A stretch of DNA of 64,000 nt from DASUPK01 sp963744105 (GTDB lineage Bacteria > Actinomycetota > Thermoleophilia > Solirubrobacterales > 70-9). The notes beneath the pieces were generated by a model that saw nothing but the letters and a program-made list of their open reading frames with translations, ran no database searches and was not told where the DNA came from. Every line of letters begins with the position of its first letter. Within the stretch, counting starts at the first letter, position 1. The position numbers and the translations under genes are program-made. Location: contig CAVUSJ010000002.1 of NCBI GenBank assembly GCA_963744105.1, positions 186,001 through 250,000 on the forward strand. Reading direction: 5' to 3'. Positions 16,825 to 26,079 of the stretch are shown here, one piece after another.

Positions 16825-18273
16825 CTAGGGAACTCGGTGAATTTCAAACAGGTTGGTGCCGACGCCCTGCGCCGGTAGCCCGGCGGTGATCGCGACCAGG
16901 TCGCCGGACTCGGCGATGCCCCGTTCGCGTGCCAGGTTCGCGCAGTCGTCGAGCAGCTTGCGGATCGAGGTCCAGTCCTCGGCCTGCGTCGAGCTGATCC
17001 CGAAGAGGAGGTTCATGCGCCGGACCGTCTTGAGCCTGGGGGAGACGGCGAGGACAGGGACCCGCGGGCGGTGGGCTGAGATCAAACGGGCGGTTCGTCC
17101 CGAGTTCGTCGGGCAGACGATCGCCTTCAGGCCGAGCCGGTAGCAGGCGGCCACGGCGACCTGGGCGACCGTCTCGGCGATGTCGTGCTCCTTCTCCTCC
17201 ACCCGGGTGAAGACCATCTCGCCGAACCGCAGGCGCGGCTCGGTCACCCGCGCGATCCGGTCCATGACCCGGACGGCCTCGACCGGGTAGTCGCCGATCG
17301 CCGTCTCCTCGGAGAGCATCACCGCGTCGGTGCCGTCGTAGATGGCGTTCGCGACGTCGGTCACCTCCGCTCGCGTCGGACGGGAGGCCCGAACCATCGT
17401 CGCCAGCATCTGGGTGGCGGTGATCGACGGCTTGGAGGCGCGGCCGGCAAGCGCGATCAGCCGCTTCTGCGCTCCCGGGACCTCCTCGATCGGCAGCTCG
17501 ACGCCGAGATCGCCGCGCGCGATCATGATCCCGCTGCCCGCCGCGTCGATGATCTCCTCCGCGCGCTCGGCGGCCTGCGGCTTCTCGATCTTGGCGACCA
17601 GGGGGATGTCGACGCCCCGCTCCTTCAGGCGCGCCTCGACCTTCTCCAGGTCGGAGGGGCGTCGCACGAAGGAGACGGCGAGCAGGTCGATGCCGTTCTC
17701 GCAGGCGAAGTCGATCCAGGGATCATCCGAGGCGCCCGTCTCCGGCAGGTCGTGATCGGCGCCTGGCAGGTTCACCCCCTGGTGGGAGCTGACGGCGCCG
17801 CCGGCCTCGATCTCGCACGTGACGGAGTCGCCCTCGACGGAAACTACGCGCAGCCGGACACGGCCGTCGGCGAGGAAGACGGGATCGCCCTCGCTGACCG
17901 CGCTCGAGAAGCCGTCCCACTGGACCGTGAGGAGCTCGGCGTTGCCGGGGGTGCCGTTCGTCTCGCCGCGCAGCACCACATTGGATCCCGAGTGCAGGAC
18001 GGCGACGTCGCCCTCGAGGTCCCCGAGCCGGAGCTTGGGGCCCGGTAGGTCGCCCAGGATCCCGACCTCGCGGCCGACCTCCTGGCTGACCTGGCGGATC
18101 CGCCGGACGTTCTCGGCCTGCTCGTCCGGGGTCCCATGGGCGAAGTTGAGCCGGAAGACGTCCACGCCGGCCTGGAAGAGCTCGCGGAGCACCTCGGGCG
18201 AGCTGCTCGCCGGCCCGACCGTGGCGACGATCTTGGTGCGGCGTGCAGTGCCCTGTCCGGAGGAGGGCATCAC
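16825..18273 (-). CDS. pyk: Pyruvate kinase
   Basis: A 482-residue pyruvate kinase with all main blocks: RTKIVATVGPASSSPEVL and FRLNFAHGTPDEQ at the N-terminus, and the lid domain. VAKIEKPQAAERAEEII carries the catalytic Lys; IMIARGDLGVELPIEEVPGAQK is the Mg/substrate site, and TATQMLATMVRASRPTRAEVTDVANAI follows. The C-terminal allosteric domain is complete. It makes pyruvate and ATP from PEP and ADP. Its start overlaps the end of the P-type ATPase gene by 4 nt (ATGA), an unusual coupling of glycolysis to ion transport. Confidence 0.97.
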   Translation of the reverse strand: MMPSSGQGTARRTKIVATVGPASSSPEVLRELFQAGVDVFRLNFAHGTPDEQAENVRRIRQVSQEVGREVGILGDLPGPKLRLGDLEGDVAVLHSGSNVVLRGETNGTPGNAELLTVQWDGFSSAVSEGDPVFLADGRVRLRVVSVEGDSVTCEIEAGGAVSSHQGVNLPGADHDLPETGASDDPWIDFACENGIDLLAVSFVRRPSDLEKVEARLKERGVDIPLVAKIEKPQAAERAEEIIDAAGSGIMIARGDLGVELPIEEVPGAQKRLIALAGRASKPSITATQMLATMVRASRPTRAEVTDVANAIYDGTDAVMLSEETAIGDYPVEAVRVMDRIARVTEPRLRFGEMVFTRVEEKEHDIAETVAQVAVAACYRLGLKAIVCPTNSGRTARLISAHRPRVPVLAVSPRLKTVRRMNLLFGISSTQAEDWTSIRKLLDDCANLARERGIAESGDLVAITAGLPAQGVGTNLFEIHRVP

Positions 18274-20720
18274 GACTCTCCCGCGGCCGCGATCCGCATG
18301 GACTCCGTCACCGGGCCCGTCGGGGCCTCGTCGGGCGGCGGCGGGCGGTCCTCGAGCTGCTCGATGAAGGGGATCCGCCAGACCACGCTCGCCAGCACCA
18401 GCCCGGCGGCCGCCGAGAGCAGCGCCAGGAACAGCTGGCCGCCGCCCATGCGGGTCAGGTCGAAGAAGTCGCGCACGGGCTGCACGGCGAGGATCAGCGC
18501 GTAGAGCGCGCCGAGGGCCGCGACCAGGGCGAGCATGTAGCTCTGGATGGCGATGTGCTCCCGTCCCGGCCCGCGCTCGAGCAGCAGGATGAAACAGAGC
18601 CCGAGGACGACCAGAGTCGTCGTGGCGGCGGTTCGCCCGGCCTCGAGCGAGCCGCCGAAGACGGTGTCCACCATGAAGAAGCTCGCGAGCGACGCGGCGG
18701 CGATGGCCAGGCCGGCGGGGACCGCAAACGCGGCGAGCGCCCGCAGCAGGCGCCCCCTATATAAGGGCCCGTCGCTGGGCGCGAGGGCCAGCACGAACGA
18801 CGGGATCCCGATCGTCAGGAAGGCGGCGACCGTGAGCTGGCGGGGGAGGAAGGGGAAGGCCCAGCCCGGCACGGCGACCAGCACGATCAGCGCGGCGGCG
18901 TAGACCGTCTTGGTCACGTAGAGCCGGCCGAGGCGGTGGATGTTCCGCGCGATCCGGCGTCCCTCGGAGACCGCCTTCGGCAGGCGGGAGAACTGGTCCT
19001 TGAGCAGCACGATGTCGGCGATCCCCTTGGTGATCTGGCTGCCGGAGCCCATCGCCACAGCCATCCGCGCCCGCTTCAGCGCCGGCACGTCGTTCACCCC
19101 GTCGCCGATCATCGCCACGAAGCGCCCCTGCTCGGCGAGCGCGGAGACCAGCGCCTTCTTCTGCTCGGGCCGGATGCGGCAGAAGATCGTGTTCTCCTCC
19201 GCGATCCGCGCGAGGGAGGCGTGGTCCTCGGGGAGCTCGTCGCCGGTGACGACGCCGACCCCCGCCGGGATGCCCACGGCGGAGGCGACCGCGGTGACCG
19301 TCTGCGGAGCATCGCCCGAGATCAGCTTCAGGTCCATCTCGCGCTCGCGCATGTAGCGGATCGTCTCGCGCGCATCGGGCCGGAGCGTCTCCTCGAGCAC
19401 GATCAGGGCGAGCGGGGTGACCGCCGGCGGCGGGTCCGAATAGGGGTTGTCGGGTAGGCCGCCCGAGGCGCGGCCGAAGGCGACCACGCGGCGCCCGGCC
19501 TTGGTGTTCTCCTCCAGGCTCCGCTGCAGCGGCACCGGCAGGGCGAGCGAGCCGCGGGCCATCAGGACGTCGGGCGCCCCGAGCACGTAGGTCTCGCCGC
19601 GTCCGAAGCTGAGCCCGCTCCACTTCCACTCCGAGGAGAAGGGCACCTCGGCCCGGACCCGCTCTCCCCTCGCCGGATAGTTCTCGGCGATCGCCTCGAG
19701 GGTTCGGTTCCGCTCGCCGGAGCTGGCGGCGAAGCGAGCCAGGGCCTGCTGGGCCCTGCTCGCCTCGGAGGGATCGGAGACGTCGACCGAGACCAGCTCC
19801 AGCTCGCCGCTGGTCAGAGTCCCGGTCTTGTCGACGCAGATCGTGTCGACGGCCGCCAGCGCCTCGGTGGCGCTCATCTGCTGGACCAGGGTGTCGAGCC
19901 TCGCAAGGCGCACGGCGGCGACGGCGAGGGTGACGCTCATCAGCAGAACGAGACCCTCGGGGATCAGCGTGATGAGCCCGGCGGTGGCGGTCTGCGCCGC
20001 ATCGTGGATGGGCGTGCTCCGGGCCTGCAGGGCGAAGATCAGGACGATGGCCAGCGGGATCATCAGCCAGGTGCTGGCCTTCAGCACGAGGTTGACCTCG
20101 TCCTGGAGCGGGGAGGGCGGGTGGCGGAAGGTGCGGGCCTCGCCCGCGACCTTCTCTGCGTAGCTGTCCTCGCGCACCGCGTCGACCTCGTAGTAGCCCG
20201 AGCCGTTGATGCAGAAGGCGCCCGAGAGCGCGCGCTGCCCGACCTTCTTGCGAACCCCGTCGGCCTCGCCGGTGAGGACCGACTCGTCGACCGTGAGGCC
20301 TCGGCTCTCGGTCACCTCGCCGTCCGCGACCAGCTGGTCGCCCGGCTCGACCCGGATCCAGTCGCCCGGGACGATCTCCTCGGCCCGCAGCTCGACCAGC
20401 TCCCCGTCGCGAACCACCTGCGCTCGCGGCGCCACCAGCAGCGCGAGGCTCTCCAGCGTCTCCTTCGCCTTGAGCTCCTGCCGGATCCCGATGTAGCTGT
20501 TGATCACGGCGATGAAGCCGAAGAGTGCGTCGGCGAACAGCCCGAGCGCGAGCATGATCACGAAGAAGATCCCGATGATCAGGTTGAAGAGGGTGAAGAC
20601 GTTGCCGGCGACGATGCTGGCGACCGAACGGCTCGTCCGGTCCTCGACCGGCCCGAGCTGGCGGAGCCGCTTGGCGGCCTCCTGGCTGGACAGTCCCCCG
20701 GGATGACGCTGGTCGCTCAC
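18270..20720 (-). CDS. Cation-transporting P-type ATPase (CtpE-like)
   Basis: An 816-residue P-type ATPase from the GTG at 20720 (reads SDQRHPGGLSSQEAAKRL). Blocks in order: actuator TGEAD in LTVDESVLTGEADG, phosphorylation site DKTGTLTSGELEL, nucleotide-binding domain, and hinge MIGDGVNDVPALKRARMAVAMGSG. Two N-terminal, two central and six C-terminal membrane segments are visible. There is no heavy-metal CPC motif in the membrane, so a P1B pump is unlikely. Overall pattern resembles mycobacterial CtpE, a calcium pump; the ion here is inferred. It is the first gene of a two-gene unit with pyk. Confidence 0.88.
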   Translation of the reverse strand: MSDQRHPGGLSSQEAAKRLRQLGPVEDRTSRSVASIVAGNVFTLFNLIIGIFFVIMLALGLFADALFGFIAVINSYIGIRQELKAKETLESLALLVAPRAQVVRDGELVELRAEEIVPGDWIRVEPGDQLVADGEVTESRGLTVDESVLTGEADGVRKKVGQRALSGAFCINGSGYYEVDAVREDSYAEKVAGEARTFRHPPSPLQDEVNLVLKASTWLMIPLAIVLIFALQARSTPIHDAAQTATAGLITLIPEGLVLLMSVTLAVAAVRLARLDTLVQQMSATEALAAVDTICVDKTGTLTSGELELVSVDVSDPSEASRAQQALARFAASSGERNRTLEAIAENYPARGERVRAEVPFSSEWKWSGLSFGRGETYVLGAPDVLMARGSLALPVPLQRSLEENTKAGRRVVAFGRASGGLPDNPYSDPPPAVTPLALIVLEETLRPDARETIRYMREREMDLKLISGDAPQTVTAVASAVGIPAGVGVVTGDELPEDHASLARIAEENTIFCRIRPEQKKALVSALAEQGRFVAMIGDGVNDVPALKRARMAVAMGSGSQITKGIADIVLLKDQFSRLPKAVSEGRRIARNIHRLGRLYVTKTVYAAALIVLVAVPGWAFPFLPRQLTVAAFLTIGIPSFVLALAPSDGPLYRGRLLRALAAFAVPAGLAIAAASLASFFMVDTVFGGSLEAGRTAATTTLVVLGLCFILLLERGPGREHIAIQSYMLALVAALGALYALILAVQPVRDFFDLTRMGGGQLFLALLSAAAGLVLASVVWRIPFIEQLEDRPPPPDEAPTGPVTESMRIAAAGES

Positions 20721-20742
20721 TGCCGCATTGTTAGCGAAGCGC

Positions 20743-21258
20743 TCATGCGGAGTCCCAGAACCAATCCTCGAACGGTCGGACGGCGCCGCGCCGCAAGCGG
20801 TGGCGCCCGAAGTAGGCGAGCTCTTCGCCGTCCGCGACGGCACTCCGGGCGGCAACGCCCGGCAGTCCCGCCTCCCTCGCGGCCAGGCCGATCGGCTGGC
20901 AGCGGCGGTGGGGGATCAGCCTCCGGCGGGCGTCGCGGGGGTAGGTCTCCGGCAGGCCCGCGTCCCGGCAGCCGGCGTCGGTGACGACGTTCAGGTAGCG
21001 GTCCTCCGGCACCGTGGCACGGACGAGGAGCGGCCCTGCGCCCAGTCGCAGGTCTTCGGGGCCGTAGGGCTGCCGCTCGAGCCGCCGATAGACGTTGGCG
21101 CGGGCGACGGTCACGTCCCGGCAGAGATAGACGACGGGAAACGACTCCGGCGGATTCCAGCGGCCGCCACGCTCCGCCGCGTGGCGCCCGTCCAGCGGGT
21201 CGTCCCAATCCGGGTCGGCGACCCGCAGGTACGGCCCGCCGCGGCGGATCGTCCGCAA
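20743..21258 (-). CDS. RES-domain toxin (NAD+-degrading family)
   Basis: A 171-residue RES-domain protein: an N-terminal Arg (YLRVADPDWDDPLDG), GGRWNPPESFPVVYLCRD, a central helix with ARANVYRRLE, and a late Ser-containing stretch (AARSAVADGEELAYFGR). These carry the Arg, Glu and Ser positions of RES toxins such as MbcT, which destroy NAD+ by phosphorolysis or hydrolysis. The start is TTG and begins 1 nt after the stop of the upstream Xre-type gene, the expected antitoxin-first order. Confidence 0.85.
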   Translation of the reverse strand: MRTIRRGGPYLRVADPDWDDPLDGRHAAERGGRWNPPESFPVVYLCRDVTVARANVYRRLERQPYGPEDLRLGAGPLLVRATVPEDRYLNVVTDAGCRDAGLPETYPRDARRRLIPHRRCQPIGLAAREAGLPGVAARSAVADGEELAYFGRHRLRRGAVRPFEDWFWDSA

Positions 21259-21259
21259 C

Positions 21260-21598
21260 CTAGACCGTTGCGCCCCAGTCGAACGAGCGCCGGATCTCCG
21301 CCTGCAGCTCGTCCTGCCGGTCCCGCTCGATCATCTCGAGCATCGACAGGCCGCCGTATGCATTCGCAGGGCGCCGTGCGATTCCCGGGATCCGCTCCGG
21401 CTTCAGCCGGTGGCGGAGCAGGTCGCAGATCGCGGCCATCGTCGCCAGCTTCGCCATCCGGTTGGAGGGGACGCCGCGCTCCCGCCACTGCCCGACCGCC
21501 TGCCGGCTGACGCCGAACAGTCGCCCGAGCTCGGTCTCCGAGAGCTCGAACGTCTCGGCGACCGGGTCGAGCAGGGTGGGGGTGAGAACCGGGCTCAT
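21260..21598 (-). CDS. Xre-type antitoxin of RES/Xre module
   Basis: A 112-residue protein with a helix-turn-helix at about residues 18-50 (ELSETELGRLFGVSRQAVGQWRERG) and a C-terminal block (RRPANAYGGLSMLEMI) comparable to the toxin-binding part of MbcA/ParS-type antitoxins. The ATG at 21598 was preferred to a start 33 nt upstream. It probably neutralises the RES toxin and represses the shared promoter. There is no obvious mobile element around the pair. Confidence 0.85.
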   Translation of the reverse strand: MSPVLTPTLLDPVAETFELSETELGRLFGVSRQAVGQWRERGVPSNRMAKLATMAAICDLLRHRLKPERIPGIARRPANAYGGLSMLEMIERDRQDELQAEIRRSFDWGATV

Positions 21599-21727
21599 GT
21601 CTCCATCGATCCTAGCGCAAGCATTTCGCAAGCTGACCCGAATGCCTCCCCAATACTGAGGACAGGACTTCTGTCCAGCGGCCCGATTTTGGGTTGATTG
21701 CCGCGCGACTGAGCCGAGTCAACCTAC

Positions 21728-22810
21728 GTGCTGGTCAGGAAGATCACACTCGCCGCCATGGTGGCGGCACTCATCGGAGGGACCCTCGCCATCCCGGCGA
21801 GCGTGAGTGCGAACCCGGTCGCGCATGCGAGCAAGTGCAAGAAGGGCAAGAAGGGCAAGGGCAAGAAGAAGAAGTGCAAGCGCGGCCAGCAGAGCGCGGG
21901 CAGCCTGCCCGGTCAGGCCACGCACCCGAGCACTTCACCTGGCGCCGGGGTCAGCGGCGTCAGTCTCGCCGTCAGTCCGGTCCTGGCCGGGACCGGGACC
22001 ACGGGCCTGGTGACGATCAGCGACGCCGCGCTGAGCGCCGGCCAGGCCGTCACCCTGCAGAGCAGCGATCCGAGTCGCGTGACGGTTCCGGGGAGTGTCG
22101 TCGTCGCGGGCGGACAGACCACCGCGAACTTCTCCGTTGGTACCACGGCTGGATCCAACGTCAACGTCACCATCACGGCCGCGATCGGCACCAGCAACGC
22201 AACCACGCAGCTCAATGTGGTTTCTACCCCCAGCGTCCAGTCCCTCTCACTGGTGAGACAGTGCTTCACGCCCGGGAGCTTCTCGGGCAGCCGAGTCACC
22301 CTCGACGTCACCGTGCCCGTTGACACCGTCGTCGGGCTCTCGAGCGATGATCCCGCCGCCCTGGACGTCTCGCCCGGATCCGCCACCGTCCCGGCCGGAT
22401 CGAGGACCGGCTACTTCGGGGTGACCGCCGGCAGCGCGAGTCCGCTCGTGACGGTGACCGCGACCCTCGGCTCGTCCTCTGCGGGGGATACCGCCTCGGT
22501 CAACGGGTCGAGCACCGTGCCGAATCTCACGAGCGTCACGGCGCAGCCCAGCACCATCCCGGTCGGTACCCAATCGACCGGCACGGTGACGCTCGACTGC
22601 GAACCTGGGCCGGGCGGGGCGCTGGTCGACCTCTCCTCCGACCAGCCCGGCGTGGCCGCGCCCAGTCAGTCAACCGTGCTCGTGCCGGCGGGCCAACTGA
22701 GCGCCCCCTTCACCATCAACACCTCATCGATCGGCAATGCCAACATCATTGCCACCTTCGGCGCGAGCACACAGCAGGCGCCGGTCACCGTCATCCCCAT
22801 CGACACCTAA
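21728..22810 (+). CDS. Secreted protein with three Ig-like repeats and basic-Cys segment
   Basis: A 360-residue protein with GTG start and a Sec signal peptide (cleavage near SVSA-NP). Directly after it is a Lys/Gly-rich stretch with two Cys 13 residues apart. Then three repeats of about 90 residues follow, each with a pattern such as VTLQSSDPSRVTVPGSVVV-AGGQTTANFSV, VGLSSDDPAALDVSPGSATV-PAGSRTGYFGV and VDLSSDQPGVAAPSQSTVLV-PAGQLSAPFTI. This is a bacterial Ig-like (BIG-type) fold. It is likely exported or cell-wall bound. Function unknown. Confidence 0.75.
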   Translation: MLVRKITLAAMVAALIGGTLAIPASVSANPVAHASKCKKGKKGKGKKKKCKRGQQSAGSLPGQATHPSTSPGAGVSGVSLAVSPVLAGTGTTGLVTISDAALSAGQAVTLQSSDPSRVTVPGSVVVAGGQTTANFSVGTTAGSNVNVTITAAIGTSNATTQLNVVSTPSVQSLSLVRQCFTPGSFSGSRVTLDVTVPVDTVVGLSSDDPAALDVSPGSATVPAGSRTGYFGVTAGSASPLVTVTATLGSSSAGDTASVNGSSTVPNLTSVTAQPSTIPVGTQSTGTVTLDCEPGPGGALVDLSSDQPGVAAPSQSTVLVPAGQLSAPFTINTSSIGNANIIATFGASTQQAPVTVIPIDT

Positions 22811-22818
22811 GACGTCGG

Positions 22819-23004
22819 CTACGCCGCGTCGGAGAGGCGCTCGCGCCAGTAGAGGACGGAGGCCTCCTGCTCGAGGCGCAGGCGCCGCGCCTCCAGCGCC
22901 TCCTCGTACAGCCCCGCGTTCTCCCGCTCCTGCTCCAGTTCCCTGTAACGATCCAGCAGGTGCTCGGCCTGCTGCGCACGATATTCCATCTGCTCAGGCG
23001 TCAT
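22819..23004 (-). CDS. Small helical protein
   Basis: A 61-residue, mostly charged and helical protein from the ATG at 23004 (MTPEQMEYRAQQAEHLLDRY), with heptad-like Leu/Ala spacing and many Glu/Arg pairs, suggesting a short coiled coil. An alternative ATG at 23052 would add 16 residues. It is convergent with the Ig-like protein gene and divergent from the LLM oxidoreductase. No family recognised. Confidence 0.5.
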   Translation of the reverse strand: MTPEQMEYRAQQAEHLLDRYRELEQERENAGLYEEALEARRLRLEQEASVLYWRERLSDAA

Positions 23005-23077
23005 GCCCCTCTTTTCGGTCCCCTGGCGGCCGGTCTTCACCCCAGAAAACACGATGAATCACTAGAGTCGCGCCCAC

Positions 23078-24154
23078 ATGGGTTTGAAGCTTGGACTCAA
23101 CCTCGGCTACTGGGGCATCGGCCCGCAGGGAGACGAGGCGACGGAGATCGTGCTCGCCGCCGAGCGCGCCGGCTTTGACTCGGTCTGGGCGGCCGAGTCC
23201 TACGGCTCCGACGCGGTCAGCGTGCTCGCCTACCTCGCCGCGAAGACCGAGACGATCCAGCTCGGCGCCGCCATCCTGCAGGTGCCGGCCCGCCAGCCCG
23301 CCGCGGCGGCAATGGCCGGGGTCACGATCGATGCTCTCTCCGGCGGCCGCTTCATCTTCGGCTTCGGCCCCTCCGGCCCGCAGGTCTCGGAGGGCTGGTA
23401 CGGCGTCCCCTACGAGAAGCCGTGGGGCCGCACGCGTGAGTACGTCGAGATCGTCAAGCAGATCGTCGCTCGCGACGGAAAGCTCGAATACGAGGGCAAG
23501 CACTTCAAGCTGCCGCTGACCGATGGCGAAGGCGTCACCGGGCAGGGCAAGGCCCTGAAGCTGAACGTCCACCCGATCCGCAGCGAGATCCCGATCTACC
23601 TCGGTGCGATCGGCCGGAAGTCGGTCGAGCTGGCCGCCGAGGTGGCCGACGGCTGGATCCCGATCTTCTTCTCCGTCGACAAGTGGCAGGACGCATGGGG
23701 CGAGCACATCGAGGCGGGGCTCAGCAAGTCCGGCCGGACGCGCGAGGACTTCGCGGTCTCACCCTCTGTGCAGGTCGCGATCGATGGCGACCTCGACGCG
23801 GCCCGCGGCATGGTCAAGGCCGGCCTGCTGCTCTACCTCGGCGGCATGGGGTCGAAGAAGACGAACTTCTACGCCGACCTGACCCGGCGCTTCGGCTTTG
23901 CCGAGGTCGCCGACGAGGTCCAGTCGCTCTACCTGGACGGCAAGCGCGAGGAGGCCTACAACGCGATTCCGGACGAGCTGGTCGACGCGACGGCGATGAT
24001 CGGGACCGAGGATGAGGTGGCCGAACGCGTGAAGCGCTTCGCCGACGCCGGAGTCGACCGCATGATCGTCTCGCCGATGCATGGCAACCCCGAAGAGAAC
24101 GTGCGCTGCCTCGAGAAGCTCTCCGGGATGGTTGGGGCCGGCGCCCCCGCGTAG
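23078..24154 (+). CDS. LLM-class F420-dependent oxidoreductase
   Basis: A 358-residue TIM-barrel protein of the bacterial luciferase-like superfamily: GLNLGYWGIG at the N-terminus, ERAGFDSVWAAESYGSDAVS, QLGAAILQVPARQPAAAAMAG, LSGGRFIFGFGPSGPQVSEGWYG, and IPIYLGAIGRKSVELAAEVADGW. This pattern is typical of actinobacterial F420-dependent dehydrogenases or reductases. The substrate cannot be predicted. An NTF2-like gene starts 9 nt downstream and is probably cotranscribed. Confidence 0.9.
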   Translation: MGLKLGLNLGYWGIGPQGDEATEIVLAAERAGFDSVWAAESYGSDAVSVLAYLAAKTETIQLGAAILQVPARQPAAAAMAGVTIDALSGGRFIFGFGPSGPQVSEGWYGVPYEKPWGRTREYVEIVKQIVARDGKLEYEGKHFKLPLTDGEGVTGQGKALKLNVHPIRSEIPIYLGAIGRKSVELAAEVADGWIPIFFSVDKWQDAWGEHIEAGLSKSGRTREDFAVSPSVQVAIDGDLDAARGMVKAGLLLYLGGMGSKKTNFYADLTRRFGFAEVADEVQSLYLDGKREEAYNAIPDELVDATAMIGTEDEVAERVKRFADAGVDRMIVSPMHGNPEENVRCLEKLSGMVGAGAPA

Positions 24155-24163
24155 ATTCACTGC

Positions 24164-24589
24164 GTGCCGCAGAACGCAGTTGACGTCCTTCGAGAGCAGT
24201 TCGCAGCCACGAACGAGCGCGACTTCCCGCGCGCGATGAGCTACTACGCCGACGACGTCGTCTTGGTGATCGAGGAGGGCTTCCTCATTACGGGGACCTT
24301 CGAGGGCAAGGAGGCGGTTGGGGAGTGGTACGGCGACTGGTTTCGGGCGTTCGGCACGGACTATCGCTTCGAGATCGAGGAGATCCGCGAGCTGCGGCCG
24401 GGCCTCGTGTTCATGACCGCGAGGTACGGAGGCAGCGGCCGCGCCAGTGGTGTGGAGGTCACTGACCGGCGTGCGTATCTGTATCGCGTCGTGGACGGCA
24501 AGATCACGCGTATCCAGCTCTTCCTCACATCCGAGGGCGCGATCGAGGCCGCCTCACTGCCGGAGTGGTCGGAGGGCGAAACCCACTAG
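24164..24589 (+). CDS. NTF2/SnoaL-like protein
   Basis: A 141-residue NTF2-fold protein with GTG start: VLREQFAATNERDFPRAMSYY, a beta-sheet with the usual ligand-cavity pattern (GTFEGKEAVGEWYGDWFRAFG), and a closing strand (RAYLYRVVDGKITRIQLFL). It follows the F420-type oxidoreductase at 9 nt and may act on the same small molecule; that is inference from operon position. Confidence 0.85.
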   Translation: MPQNAVDVLREQFAATNERDFPRAMSYYADDVVLVIEEGFLITGTFEGKEAVGEWYGDWFRAFGTDYRFEIEEIRELRPGLVFMTARYGGSGRASGVEVTDRRAYLYRVVDGKITRIQLFLTSEGAIEAASLPEWSEGETH

Positions 24590-24628
24590 ATTGCCGCGTC
24601 TCAATCCCCGCAGGGGTGTGAATCGTCC

Positions 24629-25750
24629 ATGAAGATCGGAGTTCCAAAGGAAACCGCAGAGGGAGAGCGCCGCGTGGCGCTGGTCCCCGACGTGGTCAAG
24701 GCGCTGACGGCCAAGGAGATCGAGGTCTCGGTCGAGGCCGGCGCGGGCGTAGGCGCCTCGCATCCCGACTCCGAGTACACAGACGCCGGGGCGAAGGTCG
24801 GCGACGACCCCTGGAGCGCAGACGTCGTCCTCAAGGTCACCGCTCCCACGTCTGAAGAGGTCAGCCGCCTGAAGCAGGGCCAGATCCTGATCGGCTTCCT
24901 CGAGCCGCTCACCAACCCGGATCTCGCCAAGGCGCTCGCCCAGGCGGGCGTGACCAGCTTCGCCGTCGAGGCGATTCCGCGGATCACGCGCGCGCAGTCG
25001 ATGGACGCCCTCTCCTCCCAGGCGAACCTGGGCGGCTACATGTCCGTGCTGATCGCCGCGCGCGAGTCCGGCAAGCTCTTCCCGATGATGACCACCGCGG
25101 CCGGGACCATCCCGCCCGCCAAGGTTCTCATCCTCGGCGCGGGCGTCGCGGGGCTGCAGGCGATCGCGACGGCCAAGCGCCTCGGTGGGGTCGTCACTGG
25201 CTTCGACGTCCGCTCGGTCGTCAAGGAGCAGGTGCAGTCGCTCGGCGGCCGCTTCCTCGAGGTCGAGGCCGTCAAGGACGCCGAGGGCGAGGGTGGCTAC
25301 GCGCGCCCGCTGACCGACGAGGAGAACGAGAAGCTTCGAGGGGAGCTCGGCGAGGCGGCCAAGCGCCAGGACGTGATCATCACGACGGCGCAGATCCCCG
25401 GCCGGCCCGCGCCACTCCTGATCACCGGCGACGCCGTCAAGAGCATGGCGCCAGGCTCCGTGATCATCGACCTCGCCGCCGAGACCGGCGGCAACGTCGA
25501 GGGCTCGAAGCCCGGTGAGACCGTCGAGGTGGACGGGGTGAAGATCATCGGCCCCGCCAACCTGCCGAGCCAGATGGCCGGCAACGCCTCGGCGCTCTAT
25601 GCCAAGAACCTGCAGAACCTCGTCGAGCTGATGGTCGACGAGGAGGGGAACCTCAAGGTCGACACCGAGGACGAGGTCATCGCCGGCGCCCTGCTCACCA
25701 AGGACGGCGAGATCGTCAACGAGAGAGCCAAGGAGGCCGCATCTTCATGA
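24629..25750 (+). CDS. pntAA: NAD(P) transhydrogenase, alpha subunit part 1 (NAD-binding)
   Basis: A 373-residue soluble domain I of proton-translocating transhydrogenase. N-terminal GVPKETAEGERRVALVPDVV and the Rossmann loop GAGVAGLQAIATAKRLGG with following Asp (GFDVR) bind NAD(H). IIITTAQIPGRPAPLLIT is another family block. It transfers hydride between NADH and NADP+ bound on the beta subunit, driven by proton flow. The alpha subunit is split into two genes, as in Rhodospirillum and mycobacteria. The pntAB start overlaps its stop by 4 nt. Confidence 0.96.
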   Translation: MKIGVPKETAEGERRVALVPDVVKALTAKEIEVSVEAGAGVGASHPDSEYTDAGAKVGDDPWSADVVLKVTAPTSEEVSRLKQGQILIGFLEPLTNPDLAKALAQAGVTSFAVEAIPRITRAQSMDALSSQANLGGYMSVLIAARESGKLFPMMTTAAGTIPPAKVLILGAGVAGLQAIATAKRLGGVVTGFDVRSVVKEQVQSLGGRFLEVEAVKDAEGEGGYARPLTDEENEKLRGELGEAAKRQDVIITTAQIPGRPAPLLITGDAVKSMAPGSVIIDLAAETGGNVEGSKPGETVEVDGVKIIGPANLPSQMAGNASALYAKNLQNLVELMVDEEGNLKVDTEDEVIAGALLTKDGEIVNERAKEAASS

Positions 25751-26079
25751 GTCTGATCACCGAGATCACGATCTTCGTCCTGGCGGCCTTCGTCGGCTTC
25801 GAGGTCATCTCGAAGGTCCCGACGACGCTGCACACGCCGCTGATGTCCCAGACCAACGCGATCCACGGCATCGTCATGCTCGGCGGGCTGATCGTGATCG
25901 GCTCGGCCGATGACTCGCTGGAGAAGATCATCGGCGTGATCGCAATCGCCTTCGGCACGATCAACATCGTCGGCGGGTTCATGGTCACCGACCGGATGCT
26001 CGGCATGTTCAGGGGTCGCGACCGCAAGCCAAAGAAGGAAGAGCCGGAGGCAGTGACGCCCGGGGAGGCCGGTAAGTGA
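25747..26079 (+). CDS. pntAB: NAD(P) transhydrogenase, alpha subunit part 2 (membrane)
   Basis: A 110-residue protein with three to four membrane segments, including EVISKVPTTLHTPLMSQTNAIHGIV, the family signature at the N-terminus of domain II. It forms part of the proton channel together with PntB. A short charged C-terminal tail (RDRKPKKEEPEA) follows. It overlaps pntAA and pntB by 4 nt each, so the three subunits are translationally coupled. Confidence 0.95.
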   Translation: MSLITEITIFVLAAFVGFEVISKVPTTLHTPLMSQTNAIHGIVMLGGLIVIGSADDSLEKIIGVIAIAFGTINIVGGFMVTDRMLGMFRGRDRKPKKEEPEAVTPGEAGK

